Assembly: GCA_964247055.1 (NCBI GenBank) | Contig: OZ176053.1 | Span: 11,966,001 to 12,030,000 of the forward strand | Length of the DNA: 64,000 bases | Source of the DNA: Paragordius varius | Taxonomy: Eukaryota; Nematomorpha | Reading direction: 5' to 3' | In this document: piece after piece, positions 1 to 12,549 of the stretch | Numbering within the stretch: the stretch's first letter is position 1 | Layout: every line of letters begins with the position of its first letter | Program-made: the position numbers and the translations under genes | Notes under the pieces: generated by a model | The model's database searches: none | Seen by the model: the letters and a program-made list of their open reading frames with translations, nothing else | Told to the model about the DNA's origin: nothing

Positions 1-2030
1 CATATCTTAACAAAATATTACTTACAGTTCTCATAATCATCTAAATATAATTTTCTTTGCCAGTTTACCCATTAAGTTAATAATACTATTTGGCTACTAA
101 AATTAATGTAAAAAAGGCATTAAAGTTTTACTCATAGTCATACTGCATCTCTTAACATTTATGAAGTAGCTGAATTATAAATCTCAAAGCAAAACTCTCC
201 GCCAAAATCCTACCGGGACGTTCCTTGTAAGCCAGCGCACACTTAATGGTTCTGTATGAAAAGAAATCTAACATGCTTTAGTAGAGCATTGATGTGTGTA
301 TAATGTATATTGTAAAAAAAAGTCTTTTTTGAATAATGTAAATATATATTTGGATATTAATGGCGTTCGATTTGTACCAAGAATGTAATATACAATTTAT
401 TTTAATTGTGTCAATTGCTGAGCCCAAATAATTTTTACTTTACATCCGAACAGAAATCCCTTTGAACTTTAATAATGGTAACTAATTCAACTGTGTCGGC
501 AAAACGAATTAGCTACGATCATCTGGCACTTTTTCGATTTTATAAAATGTCACCGTCACATTATAATTTATATTTATCTCTATAATAAATACTAAGAACC
601 ATTTACCATCGTCTGAATGTGGAAAAATTGCAACCATCTCTGTAAATGGCTTTAACACTTCATTACCTTTTCATTTTTTGTCCTATTTTACATTTTGGGG
701 TATTTTATATTCAGACCTCAATTTTGTAAATACAGTTTTAAAAGTTACTTTATTTAACTATCAAACAACTCATGTCTTATATTACAAAGTTTATATTTTT
801 TACAGTTTCGAGAGTAGAGTCTAAATTTGAAACAGCTCCAAAACACGGTCGAAAAAAACTACAAAATATATCAAATTTTTGCTCCTAAAATGTAGCATGA
901 AAGACTTTTAAAGTTATTTATTTACATTTTCCAACCATAATATAAATTTATTTGCAAGTTGCATTCGATTTAAAAAATTAGAAAAAAATGGCGGTAAAAA
1001 AGTTTGAGATAAAATATTTTTATCCATAAAATGCGCCAAAGGCTACAAAAAGATAATTTTAAATTCGACTCAATACGTAAATAGTTTATGATATTCAAAT
1101 TTTTAATCGTTCAGTGATATAAAACTACCCCAAAAGGTAATTGAGTGTTAAACATCAAAACTAAAAACATTATGAATGACACATTTTAATCATCATATGT
1201 GCTTAAGGTAATAAACTACTTATTTAATAATTATATGGTAAATTTGGATCCTAAATATCTAAAATATAGAATGTAAATATTTTTTGTGCGTTTTTTCATC
1301 TATTTTGATGTAGAACTAAAAAATATCCAAATGTTATTTTAAACTATATATATAAAAAATATTTTTTTAGCATTCATATTTTCGCAGGCATTTATGTGCT
1401 TTTTTAGCATTTGCTATAACTTTATATCATTAAATAATATTATCAACCTTTTCATCACAATTTTTGTCGTACAAAATAAGTTAATAAAAAACTCATTAAC
1501 ATAAATAATATATTCTATTGTTATTTTTATAAACATATCTAAATGTATAATTTCTTAGTTTTTTATCAGTTAAGGGTGATATGGTAAATTATTTATAGTC
1601 CGAAAAACCAGTTTATCAATCGCAAAAACATTTTAACTTAAATTTGAACAAAAAAAGACATGAATTGCCTTAGGACATTTTAAACACGACTATATAAATT
1701 ATAATATTATCGATTCATACTTGTTACATCATTCAAAATTTTAAATAATTTTTTATCTTTCATCTAATTCCACTTAGGAATGATCCCATGTCACAAAGTA
1801 AAACATGGCTTAATATAATATTATTTTTAATATATATATAATATAAACTTTTGATGTAATATTATATTCATGGTTTAATCTGATTATATCAATCCTGTCT
1901 TGTTTATTACAATTTATCATACCATATTTATTTATCTATCTATTGATTTTTTAACAGCGCTTTTAAAGGAAATATTATCCAAATTTATTTTTGAAATAAA
2001 TATTATTAACATATAATTTATCTCCACAAG
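1..2030. other. Non-coding AT-rich upstream region
   Basis: No exon, RNA gene or repeat family can be supported in this stretch. Reading frames are short and rich in stop codons on both strands. It lies upstream of the amino acid transporter and may hold its promoter or a 5' untranslated exon: a possible splice acceptor (tccacaag) ends at 2030. Confidence 0.5.
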
Positions 2031-2107
2031 CTTTGGGAAACGAAAATGGTGATAAATCCAACAAAAATGAAAATAAAATCGGAACAAGACTAGCAACCCA
2101 AAAAAGT

Positions 2108-5100
2108 ATGGTGTGTCGCGCCTTATTTCGTCGTAAAATTATTAAAGATTCGGATCTTGAAGTCTCTAACCTCGCTAGGAAACTAAATTTGTTTGATTTA
2201 TTGGCCCTTGGTATTATTTATTCATTTCGTCTTAACAAAACATTTTAGTAAAATTTGAAAAATAATGATATTTTTGTTAAACGGTAGCATTAATTGTTTA
2301 AATAACCTAATTTTAAAGTCTCCTTTTTATATGTCGCTGATATTTATACAACAAATTTTAATACCCTATTTTTCCTATCTTATATATATATTAATGTTTT
2401 TAAAGGTAGACATTTACATTTTACCTCCAACAGTGTGTGAAATATAAATAAATCTCTTTTAATAAATTATTTTTTCATTAATATTGTTTTTATCACCATT
2501 TCTATGAAACAGGGATAAATCTATTTGGTTTTAGGGGTAGGAAGTACATTGGGTGCGGGTGTTTATGTTTTAACGGGAAATGTAGCTAGAACGACTGCAG
2601 GACCAGCTGTTATATTTTCATTTCTGATCGCAGCCATAGCATCCATTTTTGCAGGTAATTTAATAATTTAAACACAGTTTCATGTTGAAAAATGTAGAAT
2701 ATACAGTAAAACTCTTTATGCCCGGACATTTTTTAGAATGTGACTCTTTTTTTTACAAAATTTTAACGTAAAATGGATAATTTATATATTTTAATGAAAA
2801 ACCGTTTGATTGGTGTTTATAACCCATTTATTCGTCTGCCAACATTATCTTAACAATTAATCATTTATTCTCTATAAAATATTTGATTTTTGAAAAAAAA
2901 TTCTCGAAATATTTTTAGTATCGATCAATTTAGTTTAATTTTAGATTAAATAATTATAATATGATTAATAAAAATCACAGGTACGTCACTTATTATAAAG
3001 CGTAACTCATTGTTTTACCAATTTTATGCGCTTAGTTACACCAATTTTTTTTGGGCACAAACTTTTTTTATTTTTATTCCCAAACAAAAGCTTACAAAAT
3101 AAGTAAAATATGACTTTTCTGTAATAAATTTATATGGTACCAAAAAAGGTTAAAACCTTGATAGTTTTATTATAATAGACAATCGTCATAAACGGAAGTT
3201 TTAGGCACTGCTTAATATTATAAATTAAAAGGCAGTTTACCAAATATTGTTATTATATAAGTCAAACAATTTTCAAAATAGTTACAGAAAAGGTTAAAAT
3301 TAGCTCTTGCCCTGCCTTAGAATTTATAAATAATTGCTCATTACACAGGATTTTGTTATGCTGAATTCGGTGCTCGCGTTCCCAGAGCTGGATCCGCTTA
3401 CATATATAGTTACGTGACGGTTGGCGAATTTTGGGCTTTTATCATTGGGTACAGTCTTATACTTGAATACATGATAGGTAGGTACATATAACTAACTGTA
3501 TTTTAAATATGTTTTTCTCCACAAAATTGCTATTAATATACAGTAAAAATTGAATTACACAAACAAAACGTAAAAATATAAAGACAAATTTTTTTCATAC
3601 TTTTTAACCTTATTTTTGCTTTAAATATTGTTTTACAGCTGTAAAATAAATAATTAATTGTATTACCAATTTTTATATCTTTATTTCATACTTTGCAGTG
3701 TAAAACAATGCGTTATATTCAAAAATATCAAGTTTAAGTAGAGCAATTAGAAAAAAATTTTGTCCTTTTATTTTTGGGGTTTTGTCCGTATAATTTGAAT
3801 TTTTACTGTAATTTATATTAAATTAGGGTCTGCAAGTATAGCTAGGGCATGGAGTGCTACCGTAGATCTTATGGTGGATAAAGTTGTGCAAAAATATCTT
3901 TTACAAACGGTGCCAATCAATGTCCCATTCCTATCCAAATACCCTGATCTCATAGCACTAGCTGTGATAATTTTTGTCTCAAGTAGGGATAAACTTATTA
4001 TTTTCAGTATCTGATTCATTCGTTAAGATAAACCATTTACAATTTAAATTTACCCTTCAACAATTCAAATTCACCCACGAACAATTCAAATTCACCCTTA
4101 AATAAATTGTATGTTTTTTAAGATTAAAAATTAATTTTTATGTATTTTTAAAAAATAAAATTTTGTTTTAAATGCAAATAATACTGAAATATAATAATAA
4201 ACTATGTTATAAAGATATATTTTATATTAATAATGAGATATTAGTTCGGAAACACATGATTTATTTTTAAGGTGAATTTGAATTGTTCAAGGGTAAATTT
4301 GAAGTGTAAATCCTTGGTTAATTTAGATAAAATAACTTCTATAAAATTGTAGTGTTCCGCAGTGTAACTCTATCCCTTCTATATTTTTTTGCCCAAGCAA
4401 CTGAATAAGAATTTAAAAATAGCGGTTTTACATTTAAGCCAATTTTGATAGTTATTTTATTTTTACATATATTAGTAATTATTGGCATGGGAGTTCGGGA
4501 TTCAGCTCGTATTAACAATATTCTAGCATCCGGAAACGTTTTAGTAATCATATTTGTCATTGTTGTCGGAATGATACGGGGAAACGTTAACAATTGGCGG
4601 ATTGATCCAATAAAAGTTAGTTATTTTTTTCACTAAAAATGGGCTCACATCGTGTTAATTTTCAAAAAAATAAAATTTCCGTAAAACCTACAACTATAAT
4701 TATGGCAATTTCGTTATATAAACTCAAATAAATCTTACACAAATGATAAAATTTTAATTTTTTTTAATTGTTCAAGGATTTAAATGCAACGTCATTGGAT
4801 ACACAAGAGTATGGAAAGGGTGGGTTTTTCCCTTGGGGCTTTAGTGGTGTACTTGCAGGAGCTTCGACGTGCTTTTTTGCTTTCGCTGGCTTTGATACTA
4901 TTGCTTCTACTGGTAATGTGCGCTATAATTTTAAAAAGAGATAAATAACAAATATTTGTAATACCATTTGAAAAACATTTTTAATACCAATATAAAAACT
5001 TTAGCCGATTGGATGCCGTCGACGCGAAATATGGTCCTAATTAAAATAACCCTAAATAATCGACATCAAATAACCATAGCTTTTGAAAATTTAGCGGTGT

Positions 5101-6717
5101 CTCTTGTTTATATTTGGGATAAAATAATTAAAATAATATCAAGGACTTTCTATATTCTTTTTGTATTTGCGGCCTCTTATAATAGCATTAAAATATGGAT
5201 TTTTTACAATATCGATAAAATGCCCGTGAATATCATATTCATAGGAAAGTTTAAAACTGGTTTTTTTCAATGATTATTGAAGATAAATAGCAACAAATCA
5301 ATAAGGGTCGTCATGCTTATATTATCTGGAAATTTTTATCCATGATCTGTATGTTAAAACATTATACAAAAGAGTTTGTAAATTTTATTGCATAGTTATT
5401 GCTTTTATATCCACAAATATTTAAATACAATAAATGAGTGTCCAAATGTTTGCAAGTGATTGTCGCAAACGGAAATATTAAATCAATTATCTTATCATTT
5501 TATGTTAAGAAAGTCAGCATACTTTTTTAATTTTAATGTATCTATGTTAAGTAAAACTTTTAAACCTTGATAACTGTAAAAATGGGTGATTTTATTACAG
5601 ATCATATATTTTGCAGGGGAAGAGGTTAAAGATCCACAAAAAATGATTCCAATCGGTATTATTGGATCGCTACTCATATCCTTTTTGGCTTACATTGGGG
5701 TCAGTATGTCTTTGTCAGCTCTGATGCCCTATTATAAACTAGATCTGGTTGCCCCAATCCCTCTGGCTTTTGAATACATAGGTTGGTACAAGCTTAAATA
5801 TGTGGTGGCAGTTGGTTCGATGTGTGGTTTATCTGCAAGGTATATAGAGAATATAATTTTACTGAATTTGATTGTCTACTCTCTTTAGTTTTATAAATAT
5901 TTTTTAATATCGTGAAATTAAACGTTAAATTATCGCTCGGAACTAAAAATATATATGTAGCATGCATTTATTAATATTCTTAGTGCTCTAAAGTATTTGT
6001 AATCTACTATAGTCTCATGGGTTGCATGTTTCCACACCCAAGAATTCTTTATGCAATGGCAAGCGATGGCTTACTCTTTAATTTTTTATCTTACGTCAAT
6101 CCTAAAACGCAGACACCAATCTATGCAACTGCATTTGCATGCATCCTCTCTGGTAACTAAATTAAAAATCCACAAGTCAATTAGTTTTAATGAAAATAAA
6201 AATATACAGTTTAGAGTCTCTTTTTCCTTTTTTATTAAAGGGTAATGACTTAAATTGTTTACGAACATATAAAAGCTAACTCGCCTCCCCAGGGCTGACA
6301 GCGATGATGGAAAAGGCGTAGTTTCGGTGTTCGAACTCTGGCACGCAGTGTAAGACTCCGGCACCCTACCTTAATTAGTTTAAATAATTTTATATTTTTG
6401 AATTTGAGCATTTCACAGTAGAAGATTGGGCTGTTTTTGGCAAATTGACGTAATTTAATATCTATTATGGCCAAAACTTGGTATAACAAAAGAAATAGTA
6501 TAATAATTTTCTCGGCATCTCAACCAACTTCGACATTTGTAGAGTAAAGCGTTAAATAAAAGAATCAAATTATTTCTTACAAAATTAATCACATAACTAA
6601 AATATTAGTGTCTAGTAATGTAGTTTTCACACAATAGCTACTTAATTTTTTTATTAAAAATGTGATTAATTCGTTCGTTACTTGAAATGGAGAAATAAAA
6701 TAAAGGCCTTTTGGGTA

Positions 6718-6767
<50 letters not shown>

Positions 6768-9700
6768 AAATATTATAACTTTTACAATTTAATTTATAGA
6801 TGAGATATAAAAAATCTAGAGTTTCTCAAGAAAACACATCATTTTTCATTTCATCTTCTCCGATATCAAACGAAATCACATGTTTAACAAAATGTTTATG
6901 ATCATGTGTGTAAAAACAGCCTTTTTGACAAGGCCGATCCTTTATTATATTAAATACTATTGATTTTAGAGTATACTCATTTTACATTTTAGACGTTTTA
7001 CTATGTAAAGGTCATAGTTTATTGAAACATAAATATTAGTTTATATTTTAATATTATCTATAAAGTTGCAAATTTTTAACCATTTTGCGTCATAAATAAA
7101 CATTTTATTATGTAAATTTTAAGCTGATCGCTTAGAATCAGATTTTTGAGTTTTTTTATATGCAACTAGTATATGCCCAATTTTTTTCGGATCCGGAAAA
7201 TGTTAATTATTATACAAAAATTAGAAAAAACAACAGTTTTTACACATTAAATTTGGAATATTTTTTATAAAGTTGGAATAGTTATTTACCATAGCCTATT
7301 TTTTTAATTAGGTATTTTAGCAACGTTTTTCGACATTAGAGAATTGATTGATTTGATGTCAATGGGAACATTGCTTTCATATACCCTAGTCGCTGCCTGT
7401 GTCCTTATACTTAGGTAAATATTCATATTCCGATTCCCATTTACAGTTTATTAATCAAAGATTTCATTAACTTTTTAAAGGTATCAACCTCAACAAAATC
7501 ACGATATAGGCCGTATGAGCCTTGATTCTTCCAATAATGATATTATATCTACCGATAAAAACACATATCCTTCAAAGTAAAATCATAATATTTTGATAAA
7601 TAAAATTTTGTGTTTAATTTTTTATAGATACTTAACTCTGAGTTGGCGACTGAAACGAAGTTTTATACCGATTTTTGGGAAACAAAGGATAGCCACCCCC
7701 AGGCATGCAAAAATAGCTTTTCATGCCACTGTCGTTGCATGTAACTTTTAAGTTGTTTAAAATATATGATTAATGAATCATTATACCCTAAATCTGCCAT
7801 TTTCCCCATTTTTAACAGATATTTATACCAATAACAAAAAAGTAAAATTGAATAACTTTTAGATATATAGTTAAATCTCAGTTTACATGAGTGGCACTGG
7901 GTTTAAATCATTATCAAATTTTTATTTTTGACCAAATACATTAAAATAAGCGGTTATTATGTGGTTGCTTAAATTAAACAAGTTTGTTGGCTAATTTTTA
8001 CTACGTTCATAAATTATAGGCAACAGTCTAATGGGTTGAAAAATATAAATTAATTTCTAATTAATGATTTTTTATAGGTTTGGTTTTGATAATATTTTGC
8101 GCTATATATGTTACAAAAGAAAATCAAATTCATGCAAAGAGTCCGCTGCCTATTTTCTTTTTAACCTTGACTGGCCTTATTATTATAGTATGCATCTACA
8201 TCGTTGCTATCCAACCCCAAGATCATATACATTTGTATTTCAAGGTAAACTAATATTATTATTTTTTAAAAAAACCTCTTTATTACGCAATCAACAGCTA
8301 TATAGCATGATGTGTCAATAGATTGACGAATGTAAACTGATGCAATTTTTTTAGATCAGGGATACCCAAACACGGCCCTACCCGCTTTTAAAAAAGTCGG
8401 CGAAAAAATTAAAATTATGATGTGCAAATAATTTTCTTTGATTTGCAATATCTTGTTTAAATTAAACCCTTAAAGCATAATTTTTACCTTCAAATATATT
8501 ATTTTTAAGTTTCTGCCTTGGAAAAAAATATATTTATTACATCCATTTTGCTAAATATTATTTGTTCGATTCTGGATTAACTATTTTTAGGCCGTGTATA
8601 AATATTTACTATATTTATTCCTTTAATACAATATCAGTACTAATAATTTCATAGGGGAATCATTATTTTAAGGCTGTTTCTGAAAATGGAATACTAGCGG
8701 GTGTAAATAATTATATTAGGTTCGCAATTTTTTACAGCACTGTTTTTTAAATTTACCCGTCGGTTTTTGAAACGAAGAAACATCCCAAAGCCATTTTATA
8801 TTGTATCAATTTAGCAAAAAAAACGAGAAGCTTACATACATTTATACTTATTTTTAATATAGCCAATAAATTTGTTAAATATGGTTGTTTACTGTATATA
8901 TTTAGGTGCCATTAGTCCCAATCATTCCTTTCATTAGCATTGTTATAAATGTATTCCTAATGCTCAAACTTAGTCGCATAACTTGGATACAATATGCCGT
9001 TTTTATGGCATTAGGTATGCTTTATTTTGTTGCTGCAAAAATTTAGAGAAGCTATCTACCAGGGATTGGACCCGTTTGCTTATAAGTTCGGTTCCGAGCA
9101 CGATGGTTCCGGTTTCATTAATTTATTGGAAAATTTTTTTGGCACTAAGTATAAATTCTCAAATAGTACTATCAAATAGTATATATTTTGATAATGCAAC
9201 TTTCCTCTAAAAAATATAAAAATCAGTTTATTTTCATTTTGAATATGTGAACAAATAATGTTTAACATATGTATAGTTGTATAAATAGTAGAAAAAAAAA
9301 TAAAAAAAAATGATTAAAATGATGGGGGAAAAACTAATTGTTTAAAAAAATGGAACCGTTTTTGGAAAAAATAGATAGTTCCAAAACGGTTCCGAAAAAA
9401 ATAAACGGTAGTCTTCCGGTTCCAATCCCTGCAAAAAATAATATATAATATATATTATTATTCGCCAAACTATTTAAAAAATAAAAAAAAATGATTAAAT
9501 TTCAATAAATATCTTATTTCCGCTCAATATTAGAACTTCAGAAAATTAATAAGTTTGGGAGAAATTAATTTTTACATACTTGCAGTGTGAGGGGCCATAT
9601 TTATAAATCGGAAAAGTGCAAGATGATCGGTATGATTTAATTTGTTTATAGGCCTTAGTAGCTTTTAAAAAACTATTATAAGAAGGTTCACAGTAATAAA

Positions 9701-9884
9701 TCATGTATTTATAGGATTCTTGGTATACTTTGGTTATGGACTTATTCATAGTAAACAAAGAACTAAATACAAATCCAAAGATTTGATTATGGATGTTAAG
9801 CCGGATAATCGAATTAATGATAAATCATCGATTGAAGAATTGAATACGAAAACTCCACCCAAACACGAGAAATCTAAATTATAA
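2108..9884 (+). CDS. Cationic amino acid transporter (SLC7A CAT-like)
   Basis: Plasma-membrane permease of the APC superfamily, most like the CAT (SLC7A1-4) branch that carries arginine, lysine and ornithine. Exons: 2108-2210, 2535-2654, 3349-3477, 3827-3982, 4476-4615, 4777-4912, 5617-5839, 6013-6152, 7312-7414, 7481-7576, 7628-7740, 8078-8244, 8906-9014, 9715-9884. They total 1905 nt with all phases matching, giving 634 residues (human CAT1 has 629). Visible landmarks are [10 protein letters not shown] at the start, [14 protein letters not shown] (TM1), [52 protein letters not shown], and a repeat-poor charged C-tail after the last TM. The start is the first in-frame ATG and matches where CAT proteins begin. 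The frame stays open upstream to 2031, after a possible acceptor, so an extra 5' exon is not excluded. Substrate specificity is inferred from family only. Confidence 0.95.
3541..3808. mobile_element. Tc1/mariner-like MITE, copy 1
   Basis: A 268-bp non-autonomous element in intron 3 of the transporter. It starts CAGTAAAAATTGAATT and ends with the inverted form AATTTTTACTG, flanked on both sides by TA. The TA target duplication points to the Tc1/mariner superfamily. The same termini, extended by TATACGGACAAAAC, recur at 21410, 32006, 33230, 33965 and 36095. No coding capacity is present. Confidence 0.75.
4030..4318. repeat. Foldback element, ACCATTTACA family, copy 1
   Basis: A divergent copy in intron 4 of the transporter. 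The left arm starts accatttacaatttaaattt and runs through AATTCAAATTCACCC units; the right arm ends in the inverted units GAATTTGAATTGTTCAAGGG and tgtaaat. The spacer is AT-rich without ORFs. It is the only copy of this family outside the collagen gene. Confidence 0.7.
6258..6372 (-). mobile_element. tRNA-like SINE, copy 1
   Basis: Read on the minus strand this GC-richer block has GGTGCCGGAGTCTTACA followed by a B-box-like GAGTTCGAACACC, then ATCATCGCTGTCAGCCCTGG. A second copy at 30920-31060 shares the same order of blocks. The layout is that of a SINE derived from a tRNA promoter. The parent tRNA is not identified and the 5' end of this copy is short. Confidence 0.55.
6719..6763. repeat. 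(TA)n microsatellite
   Basis: A run of about 20 TA units in intron 8 of the transporter. Similar runs occur near 14695, 15499, 20284, 43889, 48930, 58096 and 61425. Confidence 0.9.
9060..9431. mobile_element. Non-autonomous hAT element, CAGGGATTGG type
   Basis: A 372-bp element in the last intron of the transporter. It has perfect 10-bp ends CAGGGATTGG and CCAATCCCTG and inner GGTTCC/GGAACC-rich motifs. The same motif style marks the larger element at 21519-22736. No convincing 8-bp target duplication is seen, so the boundaries rest on the termini. Confidence 0.6.
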
Positions 9885-9917
9885 TGTTGCAATAATTTTT
9901 GTGCCTAGCAATGCCTA

Positions 9918-9923
9918 AATAAA
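9918..9923 (+). terminator. AATAAA polyadenylation signal of the transporter
   Basis: AATAAA lies 34 nt past the TAA stop of the transporter and has no closer competitor. It is the likely 3' processing signal. Confidence 0.5.
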
Positions 9924-9929
9924 TATTAA

Positions 9930-10957
9930 TCATATACTAATTTATGTGATGGATGTTAACTAGACTTATGTTCAGAAATTGCATTGTAAAGTCAAATACA
10001 AAAGAGAAATTTTTTATTTAAAGCGTTAATAAACAACTCAGACAAATTTAAATAGTGAAAAGCTTGTGGTAAAATAAAATTTTAATTTACAAAAAAACCC
10101 ATAATAATAACACAGGATTACTTAAAAAGTTTACCCAATCTGATTTTCCTAAATCCAGTTAAGTTTATTTTAAAATTGATTAAAAAAGATTTTCCGAACT
10201 TCGGTGCCTGCCTTCAAACATTTAAACTTTTGCATTTAGTTTGATCAAAATATGTTAATTTCGTTCCAGTCCTTAATTTTTTTTATAAAAGAATTATATG
10301 GTTTTTAGTTTTGTTATTAGTGTTGGATTTGTATGCGTTTTTAGTAAATCTTATTTCGATTTTATGGCCTGAAGTAAAAATACGGCATTTTATGATTTTT
10401 GAATGAAATTATTCTGCTTTAACGAGATTTAATAGTTTGTCTCTATATACTGATAAATGGTTTTATATATATGTATATATATTTTTTTGTTCAAAAGCCA
10501 TATTTTGGCTAATTTTCTATTAAAATCTATACATGAGCAGTACATAATAATTATTTTAGATTATATATAATTTTTATCTTATATTAAATGAAAAGGTTTA
10601 TTAATTCAAAGTTGTATCAGAAAATGATTTTAAACAGTTTTACCCCAAATGACTTTCTTATGGGTGAAGGTTGATTTTAAAAATTAAACAACCAGGATAG
10701 TTATCAAATTAGTATGGATGTTTCAAAAAACTTAGAACCAGAACTATATTCACATGAATTTACAAGTTTCCGATTCCATATCTCCTTTAAATCAAACACA
10801 ATTGTCTTGGTTACAGTAGGAAAATCTCAGAGATAAAATAATATATTTTTTTGGACGCTTGATTCACCTCATAAATAAGTGTTATAAATTTTTTGGGAAT
10901 GCGCATATAAAACAGTACGCCCTTGCAAAAATCAGGCAGGGTGTTTTGAATGCATGA
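9930..10957. other. Intergenic, transporter to TIM21
   Basis: AT-rich with no supported gene or repeat. The spacer of about 1 kb before the TIM21 start codon presumably holds that gene's promoter. Confidence 0.4.
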
Positions 10958-11666
10958 ATGAATATAAAAAATTTAAAATATGTAATCAAAAAATTACCAC
11001 CAACCTATGTCCTAATTTGTAGAAAAAATGTCCATTTTACCCATAAAAATTGGAAAAATTTGAAGCCATACAGTAAAAACGAATTAGATGTTAATGTTAT
11101 TGAAACAGGTATATATTTATTTATAAGGTAAGTTAAGGAACGATCAAAAGATGCTACCAATCTTTTGGTTATTATAGGTGGTTTTGGTGTAACAGGTTTT
11201 TTATTTTTAAAATATTTAGGATTGTTACTTTACGTTATATTTAAGGAGTTGTTTTCTCCTAATACACCAACTGCTCAATATTCCAAAGCCTTGAAGCTTA
11301 TTAAAAAAAACTCCGAAGTATTGAATTATATAGATTTAGATTATTAATATATTAGGCACATCAATCAAAGCTTTTGGTGAGGATACAGGCAGGGGCCGAC
11401 GAAGATTCATAAAGTAAATAAATAATTTAATATTTGAGACATGATTTAGTAATTGATAACAATGGACAAAAAATGATGCGATTTACCTTTCATTTGTCTG
11501 CGGACAATGCACCTTCATATCAATCAAAAGCTTTAGTTTATGGTGAATCTTATTATGTAATTTTTTCTTAATATTTAAGGATGACGCAACAAAATCTTAC
11601 ACTCTGCATAAACTTATAGTCAGAATAGGCAGCGGCTTCCAAGAGAAAACCATTGTAGTGCTTTGA
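10958..11666 (+). CDS. TIMM21: TIM21-like mitochondrial import subunit, six exons with 22-25-nt introns
   Basis: Inner-membrane component of the TIM23 presequence translocase, which docks to the TOM complex. Exons: 10958-11108, 11133-11195, 11220-11317, 11340-11413, 11439-11556, 11580-11666. The sum is 591 nt, giving 196 residues. Introns are 24, 24, 22, 25 and 23 nt, all GT..AG, and each is needed to keep frame with the family except the second, which is a multiple of three. Landmarks in order: a Lys-rich presequence without acidic residues, VKERSKDATNLLVIIGG leading into one membrane span, VIFKELFSPNTPTAQYSKAL, IINILGTSIKAFGE, DTGRGRRRFIKHD and a C-terminal IMS domain with VIDNNGQKMMRFTFHLS. 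These match the TIM21 core (FKELFS..SP, G..IK.YGE, RRGRR) at correct spacing. The protein is somewhat shorter than human TIM21. The identification is from remembered family motifs and has not been searched. Confidence 0.85.
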
Positions 11667-11706
11667 TACTAATACATTCATATTTTTCTTAATCTATGCA
11701 AATTTT

Positions 11707-11712
11707 AATAAA
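11707..11712 (+). terminator. AATAAA signal downstream of TIM21
   Basis: AATAAA about 40 nt beyond the TGA stop of the TIM21 model, at a normal spacing for cleavage and polyadenylation. Confidence 0.45.
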
Positions 11713-11714
11713 TT

Positions 11715-12549
11715 ATAATCATGCACTAAAATTTAATAAACGACTCAACCCTTTATTAGGTGCCAATATTTTTTATCAAGATATTTTTAATAGGACCCGA
11801 TTTTATGCACAGTGTTTATGTTTGGATTCATATTGGATTTTGTTAAGCGTATCTTGAATTATTGTTATTTTTAAGCTCTATTCCAAAGATTATAAAATAA
11901 ACAAAAAAACCATAAGTCAATGTTATTCTCTGCGATTGAGAAATAGATGTATAACTTATTATCTGGATTGGTCAAATTTATATTTAATATGCACAGGTTA
12001 TGAACAGTAGTTAAGTACGGATTCTCCTTTGTTTAGCAGTCTCAAACCAAAACTACCATGGAAACCAGCATATTTTTTTCTCCTTGTTTGCCCACATGGC
12101 CATTTTTGTCACCGGCTATCACTATCTGGTCTTTTTTTATCCATACGCTATATCTCAAAAAGTGGATCCAGAATTATTTTTTAAATTGTCTGCGAGTCCT
12201 GGTTTTGGGGCATACACACATTGTATATCTATTATGGATAAACTATATACTAATCTAATTTGGATATGCGCTCATTTTGTCTCAGCACATCAAGAACTGC
12301 TAAACCAAGAAAAATCCGTACCTAAGTGCACATCATATTTCAATACTAAACCAGATCATAAGTTAGACATATCCTTAAAATGCAAAATCTTAAATTAATT
12401 ATTTTTTTTCAAAGGAGAAAAATGCAATGATACAAAATGTTACATTGCTGAAACCCAACACAGGCTAGTAGTATTTACCATTAGTCGAATCTAATTTCAC
12501 ACCAATAAGATACCAAAAACCGAAACTAAATATCAAAATGCTTCAATAA
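11715..12549. other. Unassigned stretch with one hydrophobic ORF
   Basis: The region 12084-12398 (+) holds an open frame with FAHMAIFVTGYHYLVFFYPY and a basic, Lys-rich tail. It has no recognised domain, no clear splice partners and sits next to a dead LINE, so it may be part of that element or chance. Nothing else is supported here. Confidence 0.25.

Noticed and set aside
11165-11347. A single ORF reading through 11196-11219 and ending at 11347
   Set aside because: It includes one 24-nt intron in frame and runs into a second intron. The spliced TIM21 model restores the conserved segments that this ORF breaks.
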